From CAYUYV01 sp964474635 (GTDB lineage Bacteria; Pseudomonadota; Alphaproteobacteria; JAJFIK01), in contig CAYYTT010000006.1 in the NCBI GenBank assembly GCA_964474635.1, positions 3,496 to 67,495 of the forward strand: 64,000 nucleotides of DNA. The letters are read 5' to 3'. Position 1 is the first letter of the stretch, and each line of letters opens with the position of its first letter. A program made the translations under genes and the position numbers. Below the pieces are notes generated by a model, which was given only the letters and a program-made list of their open reading frames with translations, searched no databases and was not told the DNA's origin. Shown here in pieces: positions 26,091 to 34,252 of the stretch.

Positions 26091-28724
26091 ATGCGGATTA
26101 AAGTTTTCGGATGGCTGACGCTTTGCGTCGCAGCCTTGACACTCCTCGATCTGACCGGCGCCCGGGCCGAGCCCATCGGGTATTTCCAGCTCGACGGCGT
26201 CACCTACGATCCCGCCGTCCAGACCCCGGATCAGGCCCTGGGTTTCGGTTTGGGGGAGCGCCCGGTGCGCCACAGCGCGATGGTGACCTATCTGCAGGAT
26301 CTCGCCGAAAACTCGCCGCGCATCGGCGCCGAAGTTATTGGCCGCACCCATGAGGGCCGGCCCATCCTTCTCATGACCGCAAGCTCGCCCGCCAATCAGG
26401 CGCGCCTCGAGGATATCCGCCAGGCCCACCTCGCCGCTCCGTCAGACCCGGACCTGCCCGTGGTGACCTGGATCAGTTACGGCGTACACGGCGCCGAGTC
26501 GGCCGGCATGGATGCGGTCATTCCGACCATGTATCACCTCGCCGCCGCGCAAGGCCCCGAGATCGACGCCGTCCTGGACGGGTCCATCATCGTCGCCGTG
26601 GCGATCCTCAATCCGGATGGGCATACCCGGCGCATCGACTTTGTCGAACGCTTCTCCGGCACCGTTCCGGTCAGCAATCCCGACCATGCGCAGCACGATC
26701 TTTGGGTCGGCGCGCGCACAAACCATTACGGCTTCGACCTGAACCGGCAGTGGCTCCTGCTGACGCAACCCGAATCGCGGGCCTGGGTGGGCGCCTGGCA
26801 GCGGTGGAAGCCCCATGTCGCCGCCGACATGCATGAAATGGGCAGCAGCGCCACCTATTATTTCCATCCGGGCGTTCCGAGCCGCTTGAACCCCCTCATT
26901 CCCGCCCGTTCCCGGGAACTCCTCCAGGCCATCTCCCGCTATCACGTGGATTTCATGGACAGCGAAGCAAAGCTGTTCTTCACCGAAGAGGGCTTTGACA
27001 ACTATTACATCGGGAAGGGCTCGACCTATCCCCATGTGCAAGGCTCCATCGGGATCTTGTTCGAGGCCGGAGCGGCGCGGGGCGGAACGCTGGAAACGCC
27101 CAACGGTCTGAAGACCTATGCGGACAATATCCGCACCCATTTCCGCACCAGTCTGACCACCATCGCCGGCGCCTTTGGCGAAGCCGGCGACATCAAGACC
27201 TATCGCGGCCAATTCGCGAGCCTGAATGCCGAAGCCGCCGAGGCCGACCGGACCAAGGCCATCCTGCTTGATGCGCCGGGCGACCCGGCCCGCCTGCAAC
27301 ACTTTGCGGATCTGCTGACTCAGCACGACATTCGGGCCCACCGGGTGGCCCGGGACGTCAGCGTTTCGGGCCACACCTATAAGGCAGGCAAAGCCCTGAT
27401 CGTACCCTACGGCCAGCCCCAATACCGCCTTATCAAGGGCATCATGGAGCCGGTCCGCGAATTCGCCGATCCGGTCTTTTACGATGTGTCCGGATGGACC
27501 TTGCCGCTCGCCTATGGCCTGCGCCACGAACGCCTCGCGGCCCGCGCCTTCCGGCCCAATCTGCTGGGCGCGGATATACGCGAAGCCCCGGTTGAGGTTC
27601 CGGCCGCTCCGCCGGCGGCGTCCTATGGCTACATGTTCGACTGGTCCCATTATTATGCGCCGCGGGCGGCCTATCGTCTGCTTGCGGAGGGGATCATCCT
27701 GCGGGCCGCCTTCACGCCGGTCACGGTCGAGACAAGCGAGGGCCCTGTGGATTTCGGGCGTGGTTCCATCTTCGTGCCCTTCGACCGTCAGACGGTATCG
27801 CGCGATCGGATCCACGATCTCGTGGCTGAATTGGGCGCGCGCGATGGCCTGCCGGTCCATGCAGTGGTCAGTGGCCTGACCCCGACGCCTTCGTCCGATC
27901 TGGGCGGGCGTCAGACGGTTCAAACCATCCAAAAGCCCGAAGTGCTACTGCTCTATACGGAAGGTGGCACGGGCGGCGGGTCCTTACGCCGCTATGACAT
28001 GGGCGAAGTGTGGCACCTGCTCGATCACCGCATGGAAATGCCGGTGACCCTGCGGGATGCCCGGACCCTGGGCAGCATCGACTGGTCCCGGTACACCCAC
28101 ATCATTTTCGCCGGCGGCAGTCTGCGGCTGCCCGAAACCGTCACGGAACGGATGACCCAATGGATCCGGGAAGACGGCGGCGTTGTCATCGCCGGCCGAG
28201 GCATGGCGAAAATCATGCAGGACACGTTGTTGACGCCGTCCAAGGACAAGGACGAGGACAGCCATAAGACGCCCGAGGCCGAAGAGGGCGAGGATGACGA
28301 GGGCCGCTACGACTACGCGGAATTGGCGCAGCGTAATGCGCGAAAGGTGATCGGCGGCGCGATCTTCGCCGGCGACCTCGACATCACCCACCCCTTGGGC
28401 TTCGGCTACAGCGATCGGCGGATTGCGAGCCACCGGGACACCACGGTTATTCTCGACACGCCGGAGAACCCCATTGCTACCGTGGTCCGCTATCGCGAGG
28501 GCGACCCGGTGCTCTCCGGCTATGCCGCCGAAGACCAGGCCGAGAAAATCGCGGGCACGCCCATGATGGTCGCCGAGCGCCTTGGCGCGGGCGCGGTCGT
28601 GGTGATGACGGACAATCTGAACTTCCGCGCCACCTATTTTGGGACGTCCAAACTGTTCCTCAACAGCCTGTTCTTTGCCTCAAACATCAGCACACCGCGT
28701 GAGGCCGCCGGCCATCACCATTGA
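26091..28724 (+). CDS. Secreted M14-family zinc carboxypeptidase
   Basis: 877 residues. A signal peptide ends near GARAEP. Zinc ligands: HGAE in SYGVHGAESAGMD, and the later His in ADMHEMGSS; substrate binding NHYGFDLNRQW; the general-base Glu in ILFEAGAARGG. The catalytic domain fills roughly residues 40-370. The remaining 500 residues form a beta-rich and glutamine-amidotransferase-like region often found in large bacterial M14 proteins. An acidic stretch (EDSHKTPEAEEGEDDEGR) sits near residue 720. Likely a periplasmic or extracellular peptidase. A GGAGGGAG ribosome site precedes the start. Confidence 0.87.
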   Translation: MRIKVFGWLTLCVAALTLLDLTGARAEPIGYFQLDGVTYDPAVQTPDQALGFGLGERPVRHSAMVTYLQDLAENSPRIGAEVIGRTHEGRPILLMTASSPANQARLEDIRQAHLAAPSDPDLPVVTWISYGVHGAESAGMDAVIPTMYHLAAAQGPEIDAVLDGSIIVAVAILNPDGHTRRIDFVERFSGTVPVSNPDHAQHDLWVGARTNHYGFDLNRQWLLLTQPESRAWVGAWQRWKPHVAADMHEMGSSATYYFHPGVPSRLNPLIPARSRELLQAISRYHVDFMDSEAKLFFTEEGFDNYYIGKGSTYPHVQGSIGILFEAGAARGGTLETPNGLKTYADNIRTHFRTSLTTIAGAFGEAGDIKTYRGQFASLNAEAAEADRTKAILLDAPGDPARLQHFADLLTQHDIRAHRVARDVSVSGHTYKAGKALIVPYGQPQYRLIKGIMEPVREFADPVFYDVSGWTLPLAYGLRHERLAARAFRPNLLGADIREAPVEVPAAPPAASYGYMFDWSHYYAPRAAYRLLAEGIILRAAFTPVTVETSEGPVDFGRGSIFVPFDRQTVSRDRIHDLVAELGARDGLPVHAVVSGLTPTPSSDLGGRQTVQTIQKPEVLLLYTEGGTGGGSLRRYDMGEVWHLLDHRMEMPVTLRDARTLGSIDWSRYTHIIFAGGSLRLPETVTERMTQWIREDGGVVIAGRGMAKIMQDTLLTPSKDKDEDSHKTPEAEEGEDDEGRYDYAELAQRNARKVIGGAIFAGDLDITHPLGFGYSDRRIASHRDTTVILDTPENPIATVVRYREGDPVLSGYAAEDQAEKIAGTPMMVAERLGAGAVVVMTDNLNFRATYFGTSKLFLNSLFFASNISTPREAAGHHH

Positions 28725-28730
28725 CGCACG

Positions 28731-28761
28731 TGCCGCGGCGGGGATGCACCCGGCCGCGGCA
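28731..28761. terminator. GC-rich hairpin after the M14 gene
   Basis: Perfect 9-bp stem TGCCGCGGC / GCCGCGGCA with a 13-base loop, starting 7 bases after the M14 stop. There is no T-run after it, so it may be an RNA 3'-end stabiliser or a weak terminator. Confidence 0.4.
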
Positions 28762-28866
28762 GTCCCCCTTCCCGTCGTGGCCCGTGCCGCGAAAGGGTCT
28801 TGTCATCGGCACAATCGCGGGGCAGTGCTGCGTGTGTGATGCAGCATTCTCCGGAGACCCCCGTCC

Positions 28867-29472
28867 ATGGCCCTGCTTTTTCTGACCGCCCTTTTCGCAC
28901 TCCTCACCGCCGCGCCGCCCGTCCAGGCGGACGCTTCCGTTTCGACCACACCGGGGATCGAGCGTCAGGGCAGCGTGTATGAGGTGCTGCGGGATGTGCC
29001 GAAAGATCCCGAGCACTGCCGCGCCGCCTGCGACTCGAACGAGAAATGCGTGGCCTACACTTACTACAAACCCTGGGAGAAGGACCCGGCGGCCCATTGC
29101 TGGCTGATGGACAAGACGGCACCCGCCTGGACCAACGAGTGTTGCGTCTCAGGCACCAAAACAGGCCGCCTCGACACCGGCGTGCGGGTCTTTACCGATC
29201 TCGCCCTACGCCATGACGGAGCCGAAGCGCCCGGAATGGCGCAAGGCCAGGATCTCGGTCTTGATCTGTGTCTGGACGAGGGGTTCGAGTGCGGCTGGCC
29301 GGCCGCTCATGCCTATTGCGCGGCCAAAGGCGCCGGAAAAGCGCTCGACTACCAGGTCAAACGCGCCGCCCCGCCCACGCGCGCCCTGGCTGGTGGCCCC
29401 ATCTGCACCGGACAGTTCTGCCACCGGATTACAAAGATCACCTGCGACGCGGAGCCGGGTCCGGCGGAATAA
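28867..29472 (+). CDS. Exported PAN/Apple-domain protein
   Basis: 201 residues. Signal peptide (residues 1-22, ending PVQADA). A PAN_4-type domain follows: GIERQGSVYEVLRDVPKDPE, then CRAACDSNEKCVAYTYYKP and AHCWLMDKTAPAW leading to ECCVSG, with six cysteines set for disulfides. The second half has another six or so cysteines around a CLDEGFECGWPAAHAYC segment that I do not recognise. PAN domains bind protein or carbohydrate, so a periplasmic binding role is likely. GGAG lies ahead of the start. Confidence 0.8.
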   Translation: MALLFLTALFALLTAAPPVQADASVSTTPGIERQGSVYEVLRDVPKDPEHCRAACDSNEKCVAYTYYKPWEKDPAAHCWLMDKTAPAWTNECCVSGTKTGRLDTGVRVFTDLALRHDGAEAPGMAQGQDLGLDLCLDEGFECGWPAAHAYCAAKGAGKALDYQVKRAAPPTRALAGGPICTGQFCHRITKITCDAEPGPAE

Positions 29473-29487
29473 CGCCGGACACACCAT

Positions 29488-29573
29488 CATCGCGACCGGA
29501 GGGACGCGACCCGGCGCGGCGGGCACGGAGCTTGCGGCCCCTGGATCCCGTCGCTGGCGCTCGGGACGACGGC
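29488..29573. repeat. 86-bp intergenic repeat, copy 1
   Basis: 86 bases matching copy 2 at 29643-29728 with 8 mismatches by eye and no gaps. The end TCGGGACGAC is a near inverted match of the beginning (in copy 2 GTCATC pairs with GATGAC), so the element can fold into a hairpin. It resembles short dispersed intergenic elements common in alphaproteobacteria. No coding capacity. Confidence 0.75.
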
Positions 29574-29642
29574 GTTTGGATGTGCGTACATTCCGGACTG
29601 GGTGATGACCTGATCAACAAGGGGTTGCCTCAAACCCATCGT

Positions 29643-29728
29643 CATCGCGACCGAAGGGAAGCGATCCAGAGCGTCGGGCACGGAGCTTACGGCCCCTGGA
29701 TCCCGTCGCTGGCGCTCGGGATGACGGC
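29643..29728. repeat. 86-bp intergenic repeat, copy 2
   Basis: Second copy in the same direction, 155 bases after copy 1. Together they fill most of the gap between the PAN-domain gene and the pntB terminator. Confidence 0.75.
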
Positions 29729-29751
29729 CTCTGAGTGACATGCAAACCTAA

Positions 29752-29779
29752 AAAAGCGCGATCCGTAGACCGCGCTTTT
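29752..29779 (-). terminator. Rho-independent terminator of the pnt genes
   Basis: Stem AAAAGCGCG / CGCGCTTTT (9 bp, 10-base loop). Read on the minus strand it is followed by a T-rich tract. It lies 26 bases beyond the pntB stop. Confidence 0.8.
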
Positions 29780-29805
29780 CCGAACCGATCTGATTGACGA
29801 AACAA

Positions 29806-31224
29806 TCAGTCCGTGTCTTTGAACTCGCTGGCAAGGGTCGTCAGCGTGGACTTGGCGTCGCCAAAGACCATGTAGCTGTTGGGCTTGTAGAACAGGGCGT
29901 TTTCGACCCCGGAGAAGCCTGGCTTCATGGAACGCTTCAGCACAAAGACGGTCTTGGCGGAGGCCGCGTCGATGATGGGCATGCCGTAAAGGGGGCTGCC
30001 CTTGTCTTCCTTCGCGGCCGGGTTCACCACGTCATTGGCGCCGATGACGATCGCCACATCGACCGAGTCCATGGTCGGGTTCACGTCCTGGGGTTCAACG
30101 AGCTGCTCGTAAGGAACACTGGCCTCGGCGAGGAGCACGTTCATGTGGCCCGGCATGCGGCCCGCGACGGGATGGATGCAGTAGCGCACTTCCGAACCGT
30201 TCTTTTCCAGAAGGTCGGCAAGTTCCTTGACCGCATGCTGGGCCTGGGCAACCGCCATGCCGTAGCCCGGGATCACGACGATATTGCTCGCCGCTTCCAG
30301 GACATAGTAGGCATCGGCCACGGACATGGGCTTGACCTCACCCTCAATGTCCTGGGCGGACGCCGAGGACACCGGAGCGCCGAGACCGCCGAAGAGCACA
30401 TTCGGCAGGGAGCGGTTCATGGCCTTACACATGATCCGGGTCAGGATCAAACCACTCGCCCCAACGAGGGCGCCGACAACCACGAGCACCGTGTTGGCGA
30501 GGGCAAAACCAGCCATGCTGGCGGCGACCCCCGAATAAGAGTTCAGCAGCGAGACCACGATGGGCATGTCCGCGCCGCCGATCCGGATCACGGCGAGCAC
30601 GCCGAGGAGCAGGGACACCACGCTCAAAGCCACCAGCACTTCGTACTGCACGGAGGGCATCAGGCTGAACACGGCCACGAGGGCAATGCCCGCGATGGCC
30701 ATGCCGGCGCTCGTTGCAAGCTGCAGCGGGAAAATGATGGGCGCGCCGGGAAGCCGCTCGGCCAGTTTTCCAAAGGCGATAAGGCTGCCCGTAAAGGAGA
30801 TGCCGCCGATCAGGATCGCAAGGCCGATGGCGAAGGCAACCACGCCGGTTACCTCGCCGGTGGCTTCCAGGGCCCGCAGGTATTCCGCAACACCCACCAG
30901 GAGACTGGCGGCCCCGCCCAGGCCGTTAAAGAGAGCCACCAGTTCCGGCATGGAGGTCATCTGCACACGGTAGGCCGTCACCGTGCCAATGATCGTGCCC
31001 AGCAGCATACCCCCGATGACATATTCAATGCCCACATTGCTGGCCAGGACCGTGATCACCACGGCGATCAGCATGCCAATGGAGGAGACCCGGTTACCGA
31101 GACGCGCCGTCTCACGATTGCCGAGCAGTTTCAGACCCAGGATGAAAACCAAGGTCGCGAGAATATAGGCGGCGTCCGTGAGGGACAGCGACAGCATCAC
31201 ATCGAGCATGGATGAGGAATTCAT
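29806..31224 (-). CDS. pntB: NAD(P) transhydrogenase beta subunit
   Basis: 472 residues. Eight or nine membrane helices in the first half (starting near LSLTDAAYILATLVFILGLK) are followed by the NADP-binding domain III, with GYGMAVAQAQHAV and later VAIVIGANDVVNP, both diagnostic. It couples hydride transfer between NADH and NADP+ to proton entry at the inner membrane. The start overlaps the stop of pntAB by ATGA. A terminator follows. Confidence 0.95.
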   Translation of the reverse strand: MNSSSMLDVMLSLSLTDAAYILATLVFILGLKLLGNRETARLGNRVSSIGMLIAVVITVLASNVGIEYVIGGMLLGTIIGTVTAYRVQMTSMPELVALFNGLGGAASLLVGVAEYLRALEATGEVTGVVAFAIGLAILIGGISFTGSLIAFGKLAERLPGAPIIFPLQLATSAGMAIAGIALVAVFSLMPSVQYEVLVALSVVSLLLGVLAVIRIGGADMPIVVSLLNSYSGVAASMAGFALANTVLVVVGALVGASGLILTRIMCKAMNRSLPNVLFGGLGAPVSSASAQDIEGEVKPMSVADAYYVLEAASNIVVIPGYGMAVAQAQHAVKELADLLEKNGSEVRYCIHPVAGRMPGHMNVLLAEASVPYEQLVEPQDVNPTMDSVDVAIVIGANDVVNPAAKEDKGSPLYGMPIIDAASAKTVFVLKRSMKPGFSGVENALFYKPNSYMVFGDAKSTLTTLASEFKDTD

Positions 31225-31514
31225 TTGCCGGCTCCCTTTGTGCCAGCGTCACCGCCGCCAACCTTGAACATGGCCAACATGCGGTCGGTTACGAGATAAC
31301 CGCCCACCACGTTGATGGTGGCACAGACCACGGCTGTGGTGCCGAGCACGATGGCAAGCGTGCCCTCCGCGCCGGTGGCGAGCAGACCGCCCACAAGGGT
31401 GATCCCGGAAATGGCATTGGAGCCGGACATCAGCGGCGTGTGTAACTGGCTGGGGATGCGGCGGATCAGTTCGACCCCGAGCAGCACCGCCAATACAAAA
31501 ACAAAAAAGAGCAC
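31221..31514 (-). CDS. pntAB: NAD(P) transhydrogenase alpha subunit, membrane part (PntAB / PntA2)
   Basis: 97 residues from GTG 31514, behind GGGGAGGTCTGGG. Three to four membrane helices, including SQLHTPLMSGSNAISGITLV and the ATINVVGGYLVTDRMLAMF end, match the split alpha2 subunit of Rhodospirillum-type transhydrogenases. In such systems a separate NAD-binding PntAA gene normally precedes it. Here the upstream 150 bases are noncoding and then an unrelated lipoprotein gene ends, so PntAA is not in this operon. Confidence 0.92.
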   Translation of the reverse strand: MLFFVFVLAVLLGVELIRRIPSQLHTPLMSGSNAISGITLVGGLLATGAEGTLAIVLGTTAVVCATINVVGGYLVTDRMLAMFKVGGGDAGTKGAGK

Positions 31515-31667
31515 CCCAGACCTCCCCTACTTGCTCAAGGCTGACGACACCCGCCGCGCGGGTAAGACCGGTCGCCCGTTCATGATGAACGCTTGTGTCG
31601 CCTAATGTTGGGTAAAGCGCTTACGAATACCAGCCCCGAGTGGACCTGGACGCGCGCTGCAAAAATT

Positions 31668-32369
31668 CTACTCAAGCTGGCGCCGCGGATCTCCGACGGG
31701 CGGCAGGGGGCGTGTCTCGGCATCCCCTCCTGACGGCCGGCGGCGACGCTGCAGCAGGGCCGCGGCGTTCACGCCCTGATAGGACGGGGACCAAAGCTCC
31801 GCGCGCTCTCGCGCTTCCTGCCATTCGGCGGGCGACAGGGTCGCTTCGAGACGGCGGCCGACGGGGACCGGGGCATCGCTCACGCCCTCAATCGCCGATT
31901 TGCGGGACAGCACATACCATTTGCCGGCCTCGATTCGATCCGTTGGCGTGCCCAGCCCCTCCAGAAAGACTTCGGCGAGCAGGACCTGCGCCTTGCTCTC
32001 ATTGGACTGGGCGGCCGGCATCAACCAGGACAAGGCTTCGCCATAGCGGGCCTGCGCCGCCGCGCCGCTCTCATCCCGGCCGATCTCAATAAGGCACTCG
32101 GCGAGGTTCACCTGGGCCAGTTCCCAGCCCCGGCCGATTCGGGCCAGGCGCTCGAAGGTCGGGATCGCCCGCTCGCAATCGCCCTTTTCCTTGTTCACAA
32201 GCGCTTCTTGATAGGCATCGGTGGCCGACCGCGCGCCGGCCTCGCGGCGCGGCCGCTCGGGACCGCCGCCACAGGCCGCCAGAAGCAGGGCCGCTGCGGC
32301 CAGAAGGCAGGCCGGCCGATGAAAGGGCCGTTGATGGGCCAGCGCAGTGCGCAAAAAAGTCATGAGCAT
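31668..32369 (-). CDS. Lipoprotein with Sel1/TPR-like repeats
   Basis: 233 residues from ATG 32369 (ATG 32363 equally possible, with GGGGA upstream). A lipoprotein signal ends LLLAAC, placing the lipid on Cys33. Helical repeats follow: CERAIPTFERLARIGRG, LAQVNLAECLIEIGRD and KAQVLLAEVFLEGLGTPTDR, the last a Sel1-like unit. The tail is Arg/Pro-rich. It probably acts as a protein-binding scaffold on a membrane face of the periplasm. Confidence 0.7.
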   Translation of the reverse strand: MLMTFLRTALAHQRPFHRPACLLAAAALLLAACGGGPERPRREAGARSATDAYQEALVNKEKGDCERAIPTFERLARIGRGWELAQVNLAECLIEIGRDESGAAAQARYGEALSWLMPAAQSNESKAQVLLAEVFLEGLGTPTDRIEAGKWYVLSRKSAIEGVSDAPVPVGRRLEATLSPAEWQEARERAELWSPSYQGVNAAALLQRRRRPSGGDAETRPLPPVGDPRRQLE

Positions 32370-32417
32370 CCCCGCAGCCCCAAAACGCCGCGGCCTCCAT
32401 TCACCCAAGGGCGCCCG

Positions 32418-32453
32418 CCCTCTGTGGTGCCAGTGCCCTCTGTGGTGCCAGTG
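32418..32453. repeat. 18-bp tandem repeat, 2 units
   Basis: Two identical units CCCTCTGTGGTGCCAGTG, with the first bases of a third, 49 bases upstream of the lipoprotein start. Same class as the other 16-19 bp repeats of the window. Confidence 0.7.
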
Positions 32454-32535
32454 CCCTCTTCGCCCGCGAGCCAGTGTGGCCAGGGCGCGCGAAAATCAGC
32501 ACGAGCCATGCCAGGACCCGGCCGCGGCCCGGACC

Positions 32536-32805
32536 TCAAGCAGCGTTGCCCGCCTTCGCGGCCGGCTCTTCATAAAAGCAGTCGGCCGGCTCGCACGCCA
32601 ATCGGTCAAGGTCCGGCGTGTAGACATACCGTGTGCCGCAATAGGGACACACAATCGACGTGGCGTCACCCATGTCGAGATAGACGTGGGGATGGTCATG
32701 GGGCGGGCGGGCCCCGATACATTCGAATTCGCGGGCTCCGATTCGGATTTCCGGAACCCCGCCGTCATTGGCGAATTTCGGATAGCCGTTGCCGTCGGCG
32801 GCCAT
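32536..32805 (-). CDS. Zinc-finger domain protein, NDUFS6-like
   Basis: 89 residues from ATG 32805, behind GGGAGAAGACC. The motif ARPPHDHPHVYLDMG followed by IVCPYCGTRYVY is the CHCC zinc finger shared by the mitochondrial complex I subunit NDUFS6 and small alphaproteobacterial homologues. The zinc ligands would be the His, the two Cys of CPYC and an upstream Cys (FECIGA). Likely a zinc-binding accessory of respiratory complex I. Confidence 0.85.
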   Translation of the reverse strand: MAADGNGYPKFANDGGVPEIRIGAREFECIGARPPHDHPHVYLDMGDATSIVCPYCGTRYVYTPDLDRLACEPADCFYEEPAAKAGNAA

Positions 32806-32825
32806 GGTCTTCTCCCGATCACGCA

Positions 32826-32850
32826 ACGGGCCCGCACAGCACGGGCCCGT
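32826..32850. terminator. Perfect hairpin between patatin and zinc-finger genes
   Basis: Stem ACGGGCCCG / CGGGCCCGT (9 bp) with loop CACAGCA. It lies 21 bases upstream of the zinc-finger start and about 77 bases after the patatin stop. No T-run follows on the minus strand, so it could end patatin transcription, protect a 3' end or act in the zinc-finger leader. Confidence 0.45.
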
Positions 32851-32926
32851 CTGTCTGACGTGGTAGTGAAACAGGTGGGGCGTGGGGGTCAAGCGCGGGT
32901 CTGCCCGTCCCCCGACCCCCGGCCAT

Positions 32927-34174
32927 TCAGGTTATGTTGAACCCCGGCTTGAAGTGATCCTGAAGCACTCGATAGTCACGATTGTATTTGTGATCTTCCG
33001 GCAGGACGCCGGGTTCAAGTTTCCGGCTCGCCGTGGTGGCTGCAATGCTGTAGCAATTCTTCATAATATCCACGAGCGTCATGTCGTAGAGCTTCAAGAC
33101 ATCCTCTTTGCTCATTGTTGTGCCGGCGTGCGCTTTGATCCACACCGGATCGAGATAGATATTATAGCGTGCAAGCGTCATGTCCTCGCCGTGGCGTTCG
33201 TCCTGTAGATCTTCAAGATCGCGATCCAAATACCATGGGGTCAGTGTATTGGCCCGGAGCATGGCCCGCCGCACGGCAAAGTTTTCGATGTCTTCGATCA
33301 ACCCGCGCAGATCGCGAATGCTCTTGGCCACATTCAGCCAGCCGAACCAGCCGCTTTCAGGACGATCGGGGCCGAACTGGCCCGTGCCGACATTGATCAT
33401 GAGAATATCGTCCGGGCCCTTCGTCCACTCCAGGCCGTAGGCCTTCAGCGTCACGAGATCGAGGAGGCCAAGTGATGGATTGTTAAAGGGGGACAGGCCG
33501 CCGTCGATGAAATTGAAACTGAAACCGGGATCACTGCCGTCGATCCGGATTGGCTGCGACTTGAAGTAGTAAGGCGCCGCGGTACTGCCGCTGACAACTT
33601 CCTTCAGCTTGTATTGGCGCATCGGGATAATGCCGGACCCGGGATTTTTCGGATCGCCATTCCAGAATTTGCGTTCCGGATTGTTGGAAATCACCCAAGG
33701 ACTGTTCGAGTCCGAATTTTTAAGAAAAATGGCAAGACCGGTCTTGAGCCTGTCGCTCTCCATGGTCATGTCGCCGAATTCTTTTTGCAGTTCCTCGCGC
33801 AGGTGGTCGTGATTGAAGCGGGAACGGAACACACCGAGCAAGGTCTGCTTTTTGAAAACCCGGTCGGCGATGGAGAAATAGCGCTCCTTCAGGTAACCGG
33901 CCGAATGTCCCATGGCGAGGCCGGCCGCCAGGATGGCACCGGTCGACGTGCCGCCGATCATGTCGAAGTAATCGCACAGGCGGAACGAATAGTTCGGATC
34001 GTTCAGGGTGCCGCGCAATTGGCTCTCGAAACGCGCCTTGAGGATGGACTCGATCTTTTCCAAAAACGCGATGGCGACGATGCCGCGCACGCCGCCCCCG
34101 TCCAGCGCCAGAATGCGCTTGGGCCCACCCGCCCTCAGGTGCTGCTCTTTGGTGAATGCGCGTGTTTCCGACAT
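32927..34174 (-). CDS. Patatin-like phospholipase
   Basis: 415 residues from ATG 34174, with GGGAGGGGGACATCC ahead. The oxyanion loop DGGGVRG (residues about 25-31), nucleophile Ser77 in GGTSTGA, and catalytic Asp in NFIDGGLSPFNNP form the patatin Ser-Asp dyad. It would cleave acyl chains from phospholipids or related lipids. No signal peptide is present. Patatins of this length with a C-terminal helical extension occur in defence systems such as CBASS, but no cyclase or other defence gene is nearby, so a housekeeping lipase is simpler. Confidence 0.87.
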   Translation of the reverse strand: MSETRAFTKEQHLRAGGPKRILALDGGGVRGIVAIAFLEKIESILKARFESQLRGTLNDPNYSFRLCDYFDMIGGTSTGAILAAGLAMGHSAGYLKERYFSIADRVFKKQTLLGVFRSRFNHDHLREELQKEFGDMTMESDRLKTGLAIFLKNSDSNSPWVISNNPERKFWNGDPKNPGSGIIPMRQYKLKEVVSGSTAAPYYFKSQPIRIDGSDPGFSFNFIDGGLSPFNNPSLGLLDLVTLKAYGLEWTKGPDDILMINVGTGQFGPDRPESGWFGWLNVAKSIRDLRGLIEDIENFAVRRAMLRANTLTPWYLDRDLEDLQDERHGEDMTLARYNIYLDPVWIKAHAGTTMSKEDVLKLYDMTLVDIMKNCYSIAATTASRKLEPGVLPEDHKYNRDYRVLQDHFKPGFNIT

Positions 34175-34252
34175 GGATGTCCCCCTCCCTAAGGTGTTGC
34201 ACACGACGGGGAGCATACCAAAAAAGGGCACTGGAAACCCGCGTTACTCCTT

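Noticed and set aside
26442..27932. Open frame opposite the M14 peptidase
   Set aside because: Same type of GC shadow; no domain and no ribosome site.
32927..34174. Patatin as an anti-phage (CBASS-type) effector
   Set aside because: No nucleotidyltransferase or other defence gene within several kilobases.
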